DNA of 64,000 bases from Lactococcus garvieae. GTDB lineage: Bacteria; Bacillota; Bacilli; Lactobacillales; Streptococcaceae. The notes under the pieces were generated by a model. That model did no database searches. It worked only from the letters and a program-made list of their open reading frames with translations, and was not told where the DNA came from. Position numbers and translations under genes: made by a program. The stretch is from assembly GCF_016027715.1 (NCBI RefSeq), contig NZ_CP065691.1:434001-498000 (forward strand), in the 5' to 3' direction. Shown one piece after another: positions 43,245 through 51,580 of the stretch (its first letter is position 1; the number at the start of each line of letters is the position of its first letter).

Positions 43245-44050
43245 AGGGTTACCTGTTCATTAATTTCACGAATCGCTGAAAGAGCTTCAGTCACGCCGTG
43301 GTCAGTATTTTTTGCTACTACCATTTTAACATGAGCCTTAACTTCTGCGCTAGCATTATCTACCGCAATAGGTAGCCCAGCAGCTTTTAAGAGCGGAATA
43401 TCATTGTGACTGTCTCCGATAGCAGCAGCCTCTTCGAAAGTTAGTTCTTTCTCCTCTAAAATTGCTTGAGCCGCATCGGCTTTTGTTTTGTGGTCGGATG
43501 TTATCTCCAAAGTATGGGCTGTAGACTTTGTAATATGAATACCAGGAATATTTAAACTATTAAGCGTATCTTGGATTTCCGCCATTTCAGCTTGATCAAA
43601 AGTCATGAGCATAATTTTATATATTTCTGACTTACCATCAAAGTCTTTGATACGGGGTTCAGCTCCTGTAAGTGTTTTTTGGAGAAAGACAGCCTTGTCT
43701 TGTTTCTTAATGTACCAGTGGGCCAAGCTATACCAACTGAGACTAACATTTGGAAAGTTTGAAGAAATATAATCTAGAAGTTCCGACACCGTATGGGAAG
43801 GCAAAGTATGTTTTTCCATAACCTGAATGCCGAATTCATTTTGAGTAAAAGTCAAGTTCCCATTGAAAGCAATCTGTGGTGTTTGAAGTTGCAGTTTGTC
43901 GACTGTTCTAGACATTTCAAACGGACTACGTGCTGAAACGAGAGTAACAGGTACATCACTCAGGCAGACTGACCAACGGTTTGTATCAGAAAGGCTACCT
44001 CGTGTATCGAGCAGTGTTCCATCCATGTCTGTAAAAATGTGTTTGATCAT
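43241..44050 (-). CDS. HAD-superfamily phosphatase, Cof type
   Basis: The 269-residue enzyme has HAD motif I (FTDMDGTLLDTRG), a Cof-type (class IIB) cap domain and motif IV (AAIGDSHNDIPLLKAAG). It should dephosphorylate small metabolites such as sugar phosphates or flavin cofactors. As the first gene of a two-gene operon with a LacI regulator, it may be controlled by that regulator. The substrate cannot be determined from the sequence. Confidence 0.9.
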   Translation of the reverse strand: MIKHIFTDMDGTLLDTRGSLSDTNRWSVCLSDVPVTLVSARSPFEMSRTVDKLQLQTPQIAFNGNLTFTQNEFGIQVMEKHTLPSHTVSELLDYISSNFPNVSLSWYSLAHWYIKKQDKAVFLQKTLTGAEPRIKDFDGKSEIYKIMLMTFDQAEMAEIQDTLNSLNIPGIHITKSTAHTLEITSDHKTKADAAQAILEEKELTFEEAAAIGDSHNDIPLLKAAGLPIAVDNASAEVKAHVKMVVAKNTDHGVTEALSAIREINEQVTL

Positions 44051-44094
44051 TGTTAATTCTCCTTTATGTTTTTTTGATAATTTTATTGTAAATT

Positions 44095-44110
44095 ATGAAA
44101 CGCGTTCCAT
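44095..44110 (-). promoter_or_regulatory. LacI-type operator upstream of the HAD-LacI operon
   Basis: ATGAAACGCGTTCCAT is a 16-base near-perfect palindrome centred on CGCG, typical of LacI-family operators. Its centre differs from a CcpA cre site by one base of spacing. It lies about 45 bases upstream of the HAD start, suiting autorepression by the LacI protein. Confidence 0.65.
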
Positions 44111-44191
44111 GTCAAGTAAGAAGCTTTTCATAAAATAACTGAGAGAGGATTCCCTTGATTTGTAATTTTTTATATAATTTCACATAAATTC

Positions 44192-44220
44192 TTGCAATTT
44201 AAAATATTTTAACGTATAAT
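44192..44220 (+). promoter_or_regulatory. Promoter of the permease leader
   Basis: TTGCAA at 44192-44197 and TATAAT at 44215-44220 with 17-base spacing. It starts a leader of about 295 bases before the permease gene. Confidence 0.75.
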
Positions 44221-44250
44221 AAGCTTTAAATTCAAAGAGGAGAAAATCAC

Positions 44251-44298
44251 ATGAGCAAAACATTAACATCAACAGTCTTTTACTTTTGGCGCAGATAA
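44251..44298 (+). CDS. Leader peptide rich in aromatic residues
   Basis: A 15-codon ORF with a strong gaggag site encodes MSKTLTSTVFYFWRR, so Phe, Tyr, Phe and Trp are consecutive. It is followed by alternative hairpins and a terminator, and then by an amino acid permease gene. This is the classical arrangement of ribosome-mediated attenuation, in which stalling at aromatic codons would switch the downstream RNA fold. Aromatic amino acid sensing is inferred. Confidence 0.65.
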   Translation: MSKTLTSTVFYFWRR

Positions 44299-44397
44299 GT
44301 TGTGTTTATGCTTGGCATGGATACAACTTTTGAGTATTCTCAAAAAGTATCTGTGCCCGTGATTAAAAAGCCGGGTAGCTTACCCGGCTTTTTCTTT
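44297..44397 (+). terminator. Attenuator with alternative hairpins before the permease
   Basis: AAGTTGT at 44297-44303 pairs with ACAACTT at 44323-44329, enclosing ATGC-TTG-GCAT. TTTTGAG at 44328-44334 pairs with CTCAAAA at 44339-44345 and overlaps the first stem, so the two exclude each other. The terminator AAAAAGCCGGGTAG with CTTACCCGGCTTTTT ends in T-rich sequence (44365-44397). CCCG at 44356-44359 can pair with CGGG at 44372-44375 and would block the terminator stem. A second AAAGC...GCTTT hairpin near 44434-44480 lies closer to the gene. Confidence 0.65.
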
Positions 44398-44522
44398 TTT
44401 GAGTTTAAAAGTTTTTTAGTTTATCAAATTATTAAAGCTAGTCACTCAGTGACCCCAAGCAGGGCTTTATCTTTTTTATAAAAAACTAAAAGACAAAAAA
44501 TAATAGAAATGAGGGATTTTAC

Positions 44523-45857
44523 TTGGAAAATTCTAATCAAGAACTAAAGTCTTCAATGAAGACAAGACATGTGATCATGTTATCACTCGGTGGCGCTATT
44601 GGAGCGGGACTATTTGCTGGATCAAGCAATGCTATACAAGCAGCAGGACCAGCTGTAATGATAGCCTATCTTTTAGCGGGCGTGATTTTATATGTGGTGA
44701 TGCACGGTGTGGGACAGATTATCATGCATCAAGAAGAAAATGCTGTGGGCTTAGCTGGCATCATTTCTCCTTATGTGGGCAAACGTTTTGCTCACTTTAC
44801 AGACTGGGTCTACTGGTCACTTTGGATGGCAGTCATGGTAGCGGAATCGGCAGCCATAGCTCAATTTTTAGGCGTATGGCTTCCCCAAGTTCCGTCTTGG
44901 GTATTTGTACTTAGTGTGGCAATTATAACCCTTGGCCTTAATCTATATTCCGTACGTGTCTTTGCTGAAACAGAGTACTGGTTAGCCTGGACAAAAATTA
45001 TTGTTATACTTATTCTTATTGTAGTGGGACTTTACTTAGTAGCTACACAGGTTTTTCACCTGGGTATCAGTGAGGGGCTCGGTAAAATGAATACCTACGG
45101 TGGCTTTATGCCACACGGGATGCAAGGGGTGTTCAACTCCATGCTTATCGTTATTTACTCGTATGGGGGTTCTGAGCTTATTGCTTTGACTGTTGCAGAA
45201 GTAGAGAATCCCAAACAAGCAATTCCTCGAGCAATTCGCGGTGTGATTTTACGTATTTTCTCATTCTATGTTTTGCCTATGTTTATCTTTGTTGAGCTGT
45301 ATTCATGGAAATTCTTGAGTACAACTCAAGAAAGTCCCTTCGTTCTTATTTTTGAAAAGCTTGGTATTCCAGGCGCTGCTTTAATTGTCAATCTTGTCAT
45401 TATCTTGGCACTGTTTTCTGTTATTAATTCGGCTATCTACGCAACGTCACGTTCTGTTTTTTCACGTGCAAAAGGTGCAAATGGTATGATTGGAAAGACA
45501 CTTGGAAAGCTCTCAAAACGACAAGTTCCGGTTGCAGCTATTATTTTCTGCTCGGGGATGCTCTTCCTTGGTGCGCTTCTTTCATATATTTTTGGAGATA
45601 ATCTATTTGTCTATCTAGCCGGTTCGATTTCTTACACAATTCTGGTAGTATGGATGATGCTTCTTATTTCGGCGATTATCTTTTACTTCAAGACAGGACT
45701 TGGGGGCTGGTTTATCAAGATAGTTTCTATTCTTACATTGCTTATCCTCCTTATCGTAGGCTACAATCTAGTGATTTCTAACTCTTGGGGAATCTCTATA
45801 TTTGCGCTCATCGTTTGCCTACTTAGCCTTTTAAGCTATCGCAAAAAAGTATCCTAA
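44523..45857 (+). CDS. APC family amino acid permease, AroP/LysP type
   Basis: The 444-residue protein has twelve predicted helices with the APC signature SLGGAIGAGLFAGSSNAIQAAGP and a conserved YSYGGSELIALTVAEVENPK region. It belongs to the proton-coupled amino acid transporter group (AroP/GabP/LysP). The upstream leader peptide with Phe-Tyr-Phe-Trp suggests an aromatic amino acid substrate. Translation starts at TTG 44523 after gaggg. A strong terminator follows. Confidence 0.88.
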   Translation: MENSNQELKSSMKTRHVIMLSLGGAIGAGLFAGSSNAIQAAGPAVMIAYLLAGVILYVVMHGVGQIIMHQEENAVGLAGIISPYVGKRFAHFTDWVYWSLWMAVMVAESAAIAQFLGVWLPQVPSWVFVLSVAIITLGLNLYSVRVFAETEYWLAWTKIIVILILIVVGLYLVATQVFHLGISEGLGKMNTYGGFMPHGMQGVFNSMLIVIYSYGGSELIALTVAEVENPKQAIPRAIRGVILRIFSFYVLPMFIFVELYSWKFLSTTQESPFVLIFEKLGIPGAALIVNLVIILALFSVINSAIYATSRSVFSRAKGANGMIGKTLGKLSKRQVPVAAIIFCSGMLFLGALLSYIFGDNLFVYLAGSISYTILVVWMMLLISAIIFYFKTGLGGWFIKIVSILTLLILLIVGYNLVISNSWGISIFALIVCLLSLLSYRKKVS

Positions 45858-45874
45858 ATTGTAATAAAATAATA

Positions 45875-45909
45875 GACTGTCAAGTATTTTTCTTGACAGT
45901 CCTTTTTTG
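45875..45909 (+). terminator. Terminator after the permease
   Basis: GACTGTCAAG pairs perfectly with CTTGACAGTC around seven bases, followed by six T after two C. Confidence 0.88.
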
Positions 45910-45929
45910 TTTTGGTAAACTTATTTTAA

Positions 45930-46140
45930 TAATAAAAGCGAGGTAAGGTCTATTGAAATTATAAGTCATGAAAATTGAAAAAATATTAGAAGCGGGTAAA
46001 CCATCTCTGCCGCAAATGTTTTTTCGTATTCATGATTTATAGAAAATAGACTTTCAAAGATAAAGCCTTTTTGTGGGCTAATTTTGAACTCTTTTTCTCT
46101 ATTTTTGTGAATGCGAAAATAGAGAAAAGGAGTTTTTATT
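45930..46140 (+). promoter_or_regulatory. lsa(D) leader with uORFs and a 19-bp attenuator hairpin
   Basis: A three-codon ORF (TTG AAA TTA TAA, 45953-45964) follows GAGGTAAGG closely, and a 24-codon ORF (45968-46042, MKIEKILEAGKPSLPQMFFR...) follows. Then a 19-base stem (46087-46105 with 46116-46134, one G-U pair) is followed by TTTTTATTTT, an intrinsic terminator. The 3' arm contains AAGGAG, the ribosome binding site of the small ORF at 46141. Lsa and related ABC-F genes are known to be controlled by leader-ORF attenuation, so antibiotic-stalled ribosomes may open this hairpin. Confidence 0.6.
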
Positions 46141-46302
46141 TTGAATCAAAAACAAAAAGAATTGCAAGATAAATTGCAAAAAATTAAACAAAAACAGCAA
46201 AAAATGACTGTCCAAACAGGTAAAAAGGTGCAGTCAAAAAGTCTGAAGCATGCGACTAAACCCCATAACACTTCTCAGCATTATTCCATAGGATTTAACT
46301 AA
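46141..46302 (+). CDS. Small basic protein between attenuator and lsa(D)
   Basis: The 53-codon ORF starts at TTG 46141, eight bases after AAGGAG, and encodes a Lys/Gln-rich basic protein that begins MNQKQKELQDKLQKIKQKQQ, a likely helix, and ends QHYSIGFN. It has no signal peptide. Its ribosome binding site is buried in the attenuator's 3' arm, so translation should be conditional. No family is recognised. It may be a real small protein or a second leader ORF for lsa(D). Confidence 0.55.
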   Translation: MNQKQKELQDKLQKIKQKQQKMTVQTGKKVQSKSLKHATKPHNTSQHYSIGFN

Positions 46303-46323
46303 GAGACTGTTATAGGAGCGAGC

Positions 46324-46366
46324 AAAAACTTGTCATCTGTAGCATGCTATTGAGATAAGTTTTTTA
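46324..46366 (+). terminator. Second attenuator-like hairpin directly before lsa(D)
   Basis: AAAAACTT at 46324-46331 pairs with AAGTTTTT at 46357-46364, with inner ATCT-AGAT and a palindromic AGCATGCT in the loop. Six T end the stem. It sits eight bases before the lsa(D) ribosome binding site (acaggag), so it could act on transcription or translation. Confidence 0.55.
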
Positions 46367-46379
46367 GAACAGGAGATAA

Positions 46380-47873
46380 ATGTCTAACATTAAAATAAAT
46401 AATTTAACATTCGGGTATACAGACCAGTTGATATTTGATAATGTCAATATCAATATTGATGACAAATGGAAACTGGGACTAGTGGGAAGAAACGGACGTG
46501 GTAAGACGACACTCCTTAAAATTCTCATGGGTGAGACGGAAGCAAAGATTGATGTAAAAACCAGTAAAAGCTTTGTTTATTTCCCACAGGAAATAAAAGA
46601 CAAGGAGCAGCTCACTCTCTTTATCCTACAAGAGTTAGCCAACTTTGAACAATGGGAGTTGGAGCGTGAATTAACTTTAATGGAAGTGGATTTAAATATC
46701 CTTTGGCGTCCTTTTATGAGTTTATCTGGAGGTGAACAAACAAAAGCCTTATTAGCTGTTTTATTCTTGGATGAGCAGAATTTTCCTTTGATTGATGAAC
46801 CAACAAATCACTTAGATAAGCTTTCGCGAGACAAAGTTGCCCGTTATCTACAAGAAAAGTCAGGTTATATCTTGGTTTCTCATGACAGAAACTTTCTTAA
46901 TCAAACCACAGACCATACTCTTGCTATAGAACGTGCAGACTTGCATGTATATGCTGGGAATTTTGCAGTCTATGAAGAAGAGAAACGACTACGGGATATT
47001 ACTGAAAAAGCCCAAGACGATAAACTCAAAAAAGAAATCGGACGCCTGAAGCAGACGGCACGTGAAAAAGAAGCATGGTCGCGTAATCTTGAGGCGACAA
47101 AATCACGCAAAAAACGAGGATTTGACTCCGAGACTAAGCGTGTCGACAAAGGCTTTATCGGTCGCAAGGCAGCCAATATGATGCAGAAATCGAAAAATCT
47201 TGAAAAGCGCATGAAAGAAGATATAACAGACAAGGAAAAACTGCTTAAAAATTGGGAAGAAGTACCTGGTTTGGAAATGAATGTTTTAAATAATCATCAA
47301 AAACGACTGCTCAAAGTTGAAAATCTAACGGCTGGTTTTGAAAATGCGCTCTTTCAACCGGTTAGTTTTGAATTAGACCAAGGGCAAGTGATAGCCTTAA
47401 CAGGAGCTAACGGCATTGGGAAGTCCTCACTTATGAAAGTTTTAACAGGGGAATTTACAGGTAACTCTCAGGGGCATTTTGAACTCGCACATAATCTCAT
47501 CCTTTCACAAGTCCGCCAAATAGCCGACAATAAAGGGTATCTGAATGACTTTGCGAAAGAAGAAAACATCAACTTGGAAACTTTTCTTAAAAATCTTCGT
47601 AAACTTGGTGTTGAGCGCAAAGTTTTTGAACAAAAAATTGAGCATATGAGCCAAGGGCAACAGCGTAAAATCGAACTAGCAAGAGCTTTAACTCAGCCCG
47701 CCCACCTTTATCTCTGGGATGAGCCTCTAAATTACTTAGATGTTTTTAATCAAGAACAGATTATTGAGATGATAAAAAGATCAAAGCCAAGTATGCTTGT
47801 CATTGAGCACGATCAGTACTTTGTAGACCAAGTGTCAGATATAAAAATAGAGTTATTAAAAAGCAGAGAGTAA
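46380..47873 (+). CDS. lsa(D): ABC-F ribosome protection protein, Lsa type
   Basis: The 497-residue protein has two ATPase domains and no membrane helices. Domain 1 has GLVGRNGRGKTTL, LSGGEQTKALLAV and FPLIDEPTNHLD; domain 2 has ALTGANGIGKSSLM, MSQGQQRKIELARAL and LYLWDEPLNYLDV. A charged interdomain linker (about residues 190-300) reaches into the ribosome. Lsa proteins dislodge lincosamides, streptogramin A and pleuromutilins from the 50S subunit; lsa(D) is the form intrinsic to L. garvieae. The symbol rests on family, length and species context. The two hairpins upstream suggest drug-inducible expression. Confidence 0.85.
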   Translation: MSNIKINNLTFGYTDQLIFDNVNINIDDKWKLGLVGRNGRGKTTLLKILMGETEAKIDVKTSKSFVYFPQEIKDKEQLTLFILQELANFEQWELERELTLMEVDLNILWRPFMSLSGGEQTKALLAVLFLDEQNFPLIDEPTNHLDKLSRDKVARYLQEKSGYILVSHDRNFLNQTTDHTLAIERADLHVYAGNFAVYEEEKRLRDITEKAQDDKLKKEIGRLKQTAREKEAWSRNLEATKSRKKRGFDSETKRVDKGFIGRKAANMMQKSKNLEKRMKEDITDKEKLLKNWEEVPGLEMNVLNNHQKRLLKVENLTAGFENALFQPVSFELDQGQVIALTGANGIGKSSLMKVLTGEFTGNSQGHFELAHNLILSQVRQIADNKGYLNDFAKEENINLETFLKNLRKLGVERKVFEQKIEHMSQGQQRKIELARALTQPAHLYLWDEPLNYLDVFNQEQIIEMIKRSKPSMLVIEHDQYFVDQVSDIKIELLKSRE

Positions 47874-47892
47874 TTCACTCTTTGTTTTTTAA
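47865..47892 (+). terminator. Terminator overlapping the lsa(D) stop codon
   Basis: AGAGT pairs with ACTCT across AATTC and is followed by TTGTTTTTT. The stop codon lies in the loop. The stem is short. Confidence 0.45.
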
Positions 47893-47931
47893 TAGAAGGT
47901 TAATAAAGTGTAAATATTTTATAGATATATC

Positions 47932-48097
47932 TTGACACACCCTTTTTATTCCTGTATACTAAAGAGGTCGGAAGAAATGAAAGCGTTTTACGTGCGTGCG
48001 ATTTAAGAAGACAAACTGTTCTCTATTTAGAGACCAGAACTTTCCTATAAAATGTTTACAAAAGCAGAAATGGCCGTATCACTTACGGTCATTTTTG
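47932..48097 (+). ncRNA. Short transcription unit with a nine-residue ORF and terminator
   Basis: TTGACA at 47932-47937 and TATACT at 47955-47960 (17-base spacing) precede GAGGTCGGAAG and a ten-codon ORF at 47977-48006 encoding MKAFYVRAI. Competing pairings follow: TCTCT-ATTT-AGAGA versus GTTCT with AGAAC (48018-48040). AATGGCCGT pairs with ACGGTCATT (48069-48093), followed by TTTGTTTG. The whole unit of about 130 bases may be a stand-alone small RNA or an attenuator for cls, which begins 100 bases later with its own -10-like sequence. Confidence 0.5.
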
Positions 48098-48193
48098 TTT
48101 GGGTCGAGTGTGAGGATAAATGATTAAAACAATTTTTTATATACGGCCTGTGTTATAATTAGATAAGAATAATTTTAGAAAAGGATTTTTATT

Positions 48194-49639
48194 TTGGGCC
48201 TTATTGCCATAATTGAATTATCTATTTTTGCTGTAAACCTCTTTTTATCAATGACAATTATTTTCAGGGAACGAAAAAGTACATCAACGACATGGGCTTG
48301 GCTTTTTGTCGTTAATCTTTTGCCTGTTTTTGGTTTTATCCTGTATCTTTTAGTTGGACGTGGGATTGCTCACTACCGAATTTTTAAAGTGCAGCGGTCT
48401 TTTCGGGTAGGCTTTGAAGAACAACTCAAACGTACATGGAGAGTTTATGAAGAAGAAGGCTTTATACAAAAAATCACGCGCAATCATGGAATAACTCAGC
48501 TGATCCATATGCTATTTGTGGAAGAAAAAGCTGTCATATCTTCAAACACAGGTGTAAAAATATTTACGGATGGCCGGGCAAAGTTTGATGCACTCCTTGA
48601 CGATATTCGAAAAGCGAAGCATCATATTCATTTAGAATACTATATTTTTCGAATGGATAATCTAGGAAGAGAACTCACAGAGGCTTTGATCGATGCCGCG
48701 CATCGGGGAGTTGAAGTAAGAGTTCTCATAGATGCGTGGGGGAGTAATAAAACGAAAATAAGGGAGTTTGAAGGCTTGATAAAAGCAGGGGGTGAAGTTT
48801 CTTATTTCTTCCCGCTGATTTTGTCATTAATTAACCCTCGCACAAATTATCGCCTGCATCGAAAGATCGTGGTTATCGATGGTCAGATCGGATATACAGG
48901 AGGTTTTAATGTCGGTGATGAATATGCAACGGAAACAGAAAAGTTTGGTTACTGGCGGGATACGCACCTACGCTTGACCGGCGATGTAGTGTACTCACTG
49001 CAAAATAGATTTATCCTAGACTGGAACAGTCAGCATAAGTTTGAAATTTTAGAAGCTGCAGAATATTTCCCCGCAGCTTTAGAACGAGATCGAGTTATCA
49101 CACAGTTTGTTACTTCAGGGCCAGACGAAGTGAAAGAACAAATCAAGATGACTTATATGAAGATGATTAACAGTGCGGAACGTGAAATTATTATCCAAAC
49201 TCCGTATTACGTTCCAGATGATGCGTTACACGAATCTCTGAAATTAGCGCTCTTATCCGGAGTTGAAGTTCGTTTAATGATTCCAAATAAACCGGATCAT
49301 CCGTTAGTTTACTGGGCCACTTATTATTACGCAGCTGACTTGCTTAAAAGGGGGGCAAAGGTTTATACTTATGAGAAAGGCTTCGTTCATTCTAAGACAC
49401 TCATCATTGATGGAGAGTATTCATCCGTAGGGTCTGCAAACTTTGACAACCGTAGCTTACAGCTGTGTTTTGAAGGAAATATGGCACTCTATGATTATGA
49501 CATTTCTCAAAAATTACGCGAAGACTTTAAGAAAGATCTGGAAGTCAGCAAGCGTCTGACGATTGAGATTTATGAAGAACGTAGCAGAAGTATTCGCTTT
49601 AAAGAAGGCTTGGCAAGACTGATTAGTCCAATGCTGTAG
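48194..49639 (+). CDS. cls: Cardiolipin synthase
   Basis: The 481-residue membrane enzyme joins two phosphatidylglycerols to make cardiolipin. Two N-terminal membrane helices (about residues 3-22 and 33-52) precede two phospholipase D active sites: HRKIVVIDGQIGYTGG and HSKTLIIDGEYSSVGSANFD. It begins at TTG 48194 after aaaagg. A terminator-ended small transcript lies upstream. The length is standard for the ClsA-type enzyme. Confidence 0.94.
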   Translation: MGLIAIIELSIFAVNLFLSMTIIFRERKSTSTTWAWLFVVNLLPVFGFILYLLVGRGIAHYRIFKVQRSFRVGFEEQLKRTWRVYEEEGFIQKITRNHGITQLIHMLFVEEKAVISSNTGVKIFTDGRAKFDALLDDIRKAKHHIHLEYYIFRMDNLGRELTEALIDAAHRGVEVRVLIDAWGSNKTKIREFEGLIKAGGEVSYFFPLILSLINPRTNYRLHRKIVVIDGQIGYTGGFNVGDEYATETEKFGYWRDTHLRLTGDVVYSLQNRFILDWNSQHKFEILEAAEYFPAALERDRVITQFVTSGPDEVKEQIKMTYMKMINSAEREIIIQTPYYVPDDALHESLKLALLSGVEVRLMIPNKPDHPLVYWATYYYAADLLKRGAKVYTYEKGFVHSKTLIIDGEYSSVGSANFDNRSLQLCFEGNMALYDYDISQKLREDFKKDLEVSKRLTIEIYEERSRSIRFKEGLARLISPML

Positions 49640-49694
49640 AATAGCCAGAATGAAACGTTTCTACTTATTAATTTGAAAAGAAAGAGGAGAAAAC

Positions 49695-50585
49695 ATGGAT
49701 AACAAACTAAATATTGTTATTATCACAGGTATGTCAGGTGCAGGTAAAACTGTCGCTATCCAATCTTTTGAGGACATGGGCTATTTCGCAGTGGACAATA
49801 TGCCACCCAACTTGATTGAGAAATTCGTGGAGCTTCTCAACACACCAGACAGTAAAATTAACAAAGTTGCCATGGTCGTTGATATGCGCTCCCGTATTTT
49901 CTTTGACCGTTTGCGTGGGATTGTGGCAGAGCTTTCTAACATACCAGAAGTAAATTTTAAACTTTTATTCCTTGATGCAAATGATGTGGAATTGGTCGCG
50001 CGTTATAAAGAAACACGCCGTTCACACCCACTAGCGATTGATGGCCGTGTCTTGGATGGAATTACGCAAGAGCGTGAAATTCTTTCTGATATTAAAGCTC
50101 TAGCAGAAGTGGTTATCAATACGAGTGAGCTTACACCACGTAACTTGCGCGCCCGTATTTTGGAGCGTTTTTCTGAGACAAAAGAAGCACCGTTTCGTAT
50201 AGAAGTACTTTCTTTTGGTTTCAAATATGGTCTCCCTATGGATGCGGACCTTGTTTTTGATGTACGTTTTCTTCCCAACCCTCACTACATACCTGAGTTG
50301 AGAGATAAGACAGGCCAAGATAAAGAGGTCTTTAACTATGTCATGAGTCAGCCCGAATCTGAAGATTTTTACAAAAACTTAATGAATATGCTCTTACCGA
50401 TAATTCCAGCTTACCAAAAAGAAGGCAAGTCAGTTTTGACAATTGCCTTTGGATGTACAGGGGGACAACACCGTTCAGTTGCCTTTGCTGAGCGTGTTTC
50501 AAAAGCACTCCTTAAAGAAGATTGGCATTTGAATACAAGCCATAGAGACAAAGACAAACGGAAAGAAACGGTTAACCGCTCATGA
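49695..50585 (+). CDS. rapZ: RNase adapter RapZ family (YvcJ)
   Basis: The 296-residue GTP/ATP-binding protein has a P-loop (GMSGAGKT, residues 12-19), a [12 protein letters not shown] segment and the C-terminal [15 protein letters not shown] region. In Enterobacteria RapZ guides RNase E to sRNAs; in Firmicutes YvcJ has a less defined role in competence and gene control. It overlaps yvcK by four bases and is followed by whiA, the conserved Firmicute trio. Confidence 0.94.
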   Translation: MDNKLNIVIITGMSGAGKTVAIQSFEDMGYFAVDNMPPNLIEKFVELLNTPDSKINKVAMVVDMRSRIFFDRLRGIVAELSNIPEVNFKLLFLDANDVELVARYKETRRSHPLAIDGRVLDGITQEREILSDIKALAEVVINTSELTPRNLRARILERFSETKEAPFRIEVLSFGFKYGLPMDADLVFDVRFLPNPHYIPELRDKTGQDKEVFNYVMSQPESEDFYKNLMNMLLPIIPAYQKEGKSVLTIAFGCTGGQHRSVAFAERVSKALLKEDWHLNTSHRDKDKRKETVNRS

Positions 50586-51580
50586 CAAAATCAAAAATAG
50601 TTGTTATTGGCGGTGGGACAGGTATACCCGTCATTTTGAAATCCCTCCGAAAGGAAAATATTGAGCTTTCGGCTATCGTCACCGTGGCTGATGATGGCGG
50701 CTCTTCAGGACGTTTACGCTCAGCTATTAATATTGCTCCACCAGGTGATTTGCGGAACGTGCTTATTGCCATGAGTGATATGCCTAAATTTTATGCCGAT
50801 ATTTTACAGTATCGCTTTGATAAAAGCGACGGTGAACTAGCCGGACATCCTTTGGGAAACCTTATTATCGCTGCCATTGGAGAAATGCAAGGCTCAACCT
50901 ACCAAGCAGTACAAACTTTAGCACGTTTCTTCCATGTCAAAGGTCATGTCTATCCCTCAAGTGATGCTGCTTTAACTTTGCATGCTGTCTTTAATGATGG
51001 GCATATAGTCGAAGGAGAGAGCAACATTGCTGGTTATAAAGGGTTGATTCATCATGTTTATCTGACCGAAACAAACACAGGTAAAAGTCCACGTGCATCT
51101 GAGAAAGTGGTTCAATCCATCATGGAAGCAGACACTATTGTTTTAGGACCAGGTTCACTTTTTACTTCAATCCTACCTAATATTGTGATCCCTGAAATTT
51201 GTGAAGCACTTTTGAAAACAAAGGCCCGTATCATTTATGTCTGCAATATTATGACGCAACGCGGCGAAACGGAACATTTTAGTGATGCAGACCATGTTCG
51301 TGTGCTCCATGAACACCTCGGTACACGTATTATTGATACTGTGTTAGTGAACAGTGCTGTAGTACCAGAAGAATACATGAATTCCAACAAATTTGACGAG
51401 TACCTCGTACAGGTTGTACATGATTTTAAAGCCTTACAAGAAGAAGAAGTTAATATTATTTCTAATGATTTCTTAGAGTTAGTCAATGGCGGTGCCTTCC
51501 ATAATGGAGATGCCATTGCGGCAGAAATTATGGAAATTAGTGATCGATACGAGAGAAAAAACGATGAGTTTCACGAGTGA
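50582..51580 (+). CDS. yvcK: YvcK family (CofD-like) protein
   Basis: The 332-residue protein has a nucleotide-sugar-binding fold with [16 protein letters not shown] at the start and [16 protein letters not shown]. Bacillus YvcK is needed on gluconeogenic carbon sources and affects cell wall synthesis, binding UDP-GlcNAc. It overlaps rapZ by four bases and whiA by 17 bases, so the three are translationally coupled. Confidence 0.94.
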   Translation: MTKSKIVVIGGGTGIPVILKSLRKENIELSAIVTVADDGGSSGRLRSAINIAPPGDLRNVLIAMSDMPKFYADILQYRFDKSDGELAGHPLGNLIIAAIGEMQGSTYQAVQTLARFFHVKGHVYPSSDAALTLHAVFNDGHIVEGESNIAGYKGLIHHVYLTETNTGKSPRASEKVVQSIMEADTIVLGPGSLFTSILPNIVIPEICEALLKTKARIIYVCNIMTQRGETEHFSDADHVRVLHEHLGTRIIDTVLVNSAVVPEEYMNSNKFDEYLVQVVHDFKALQEEEVNIISNDFLELVNGGAFHNGDAIAAEIMEISDRYERKNDEFHE

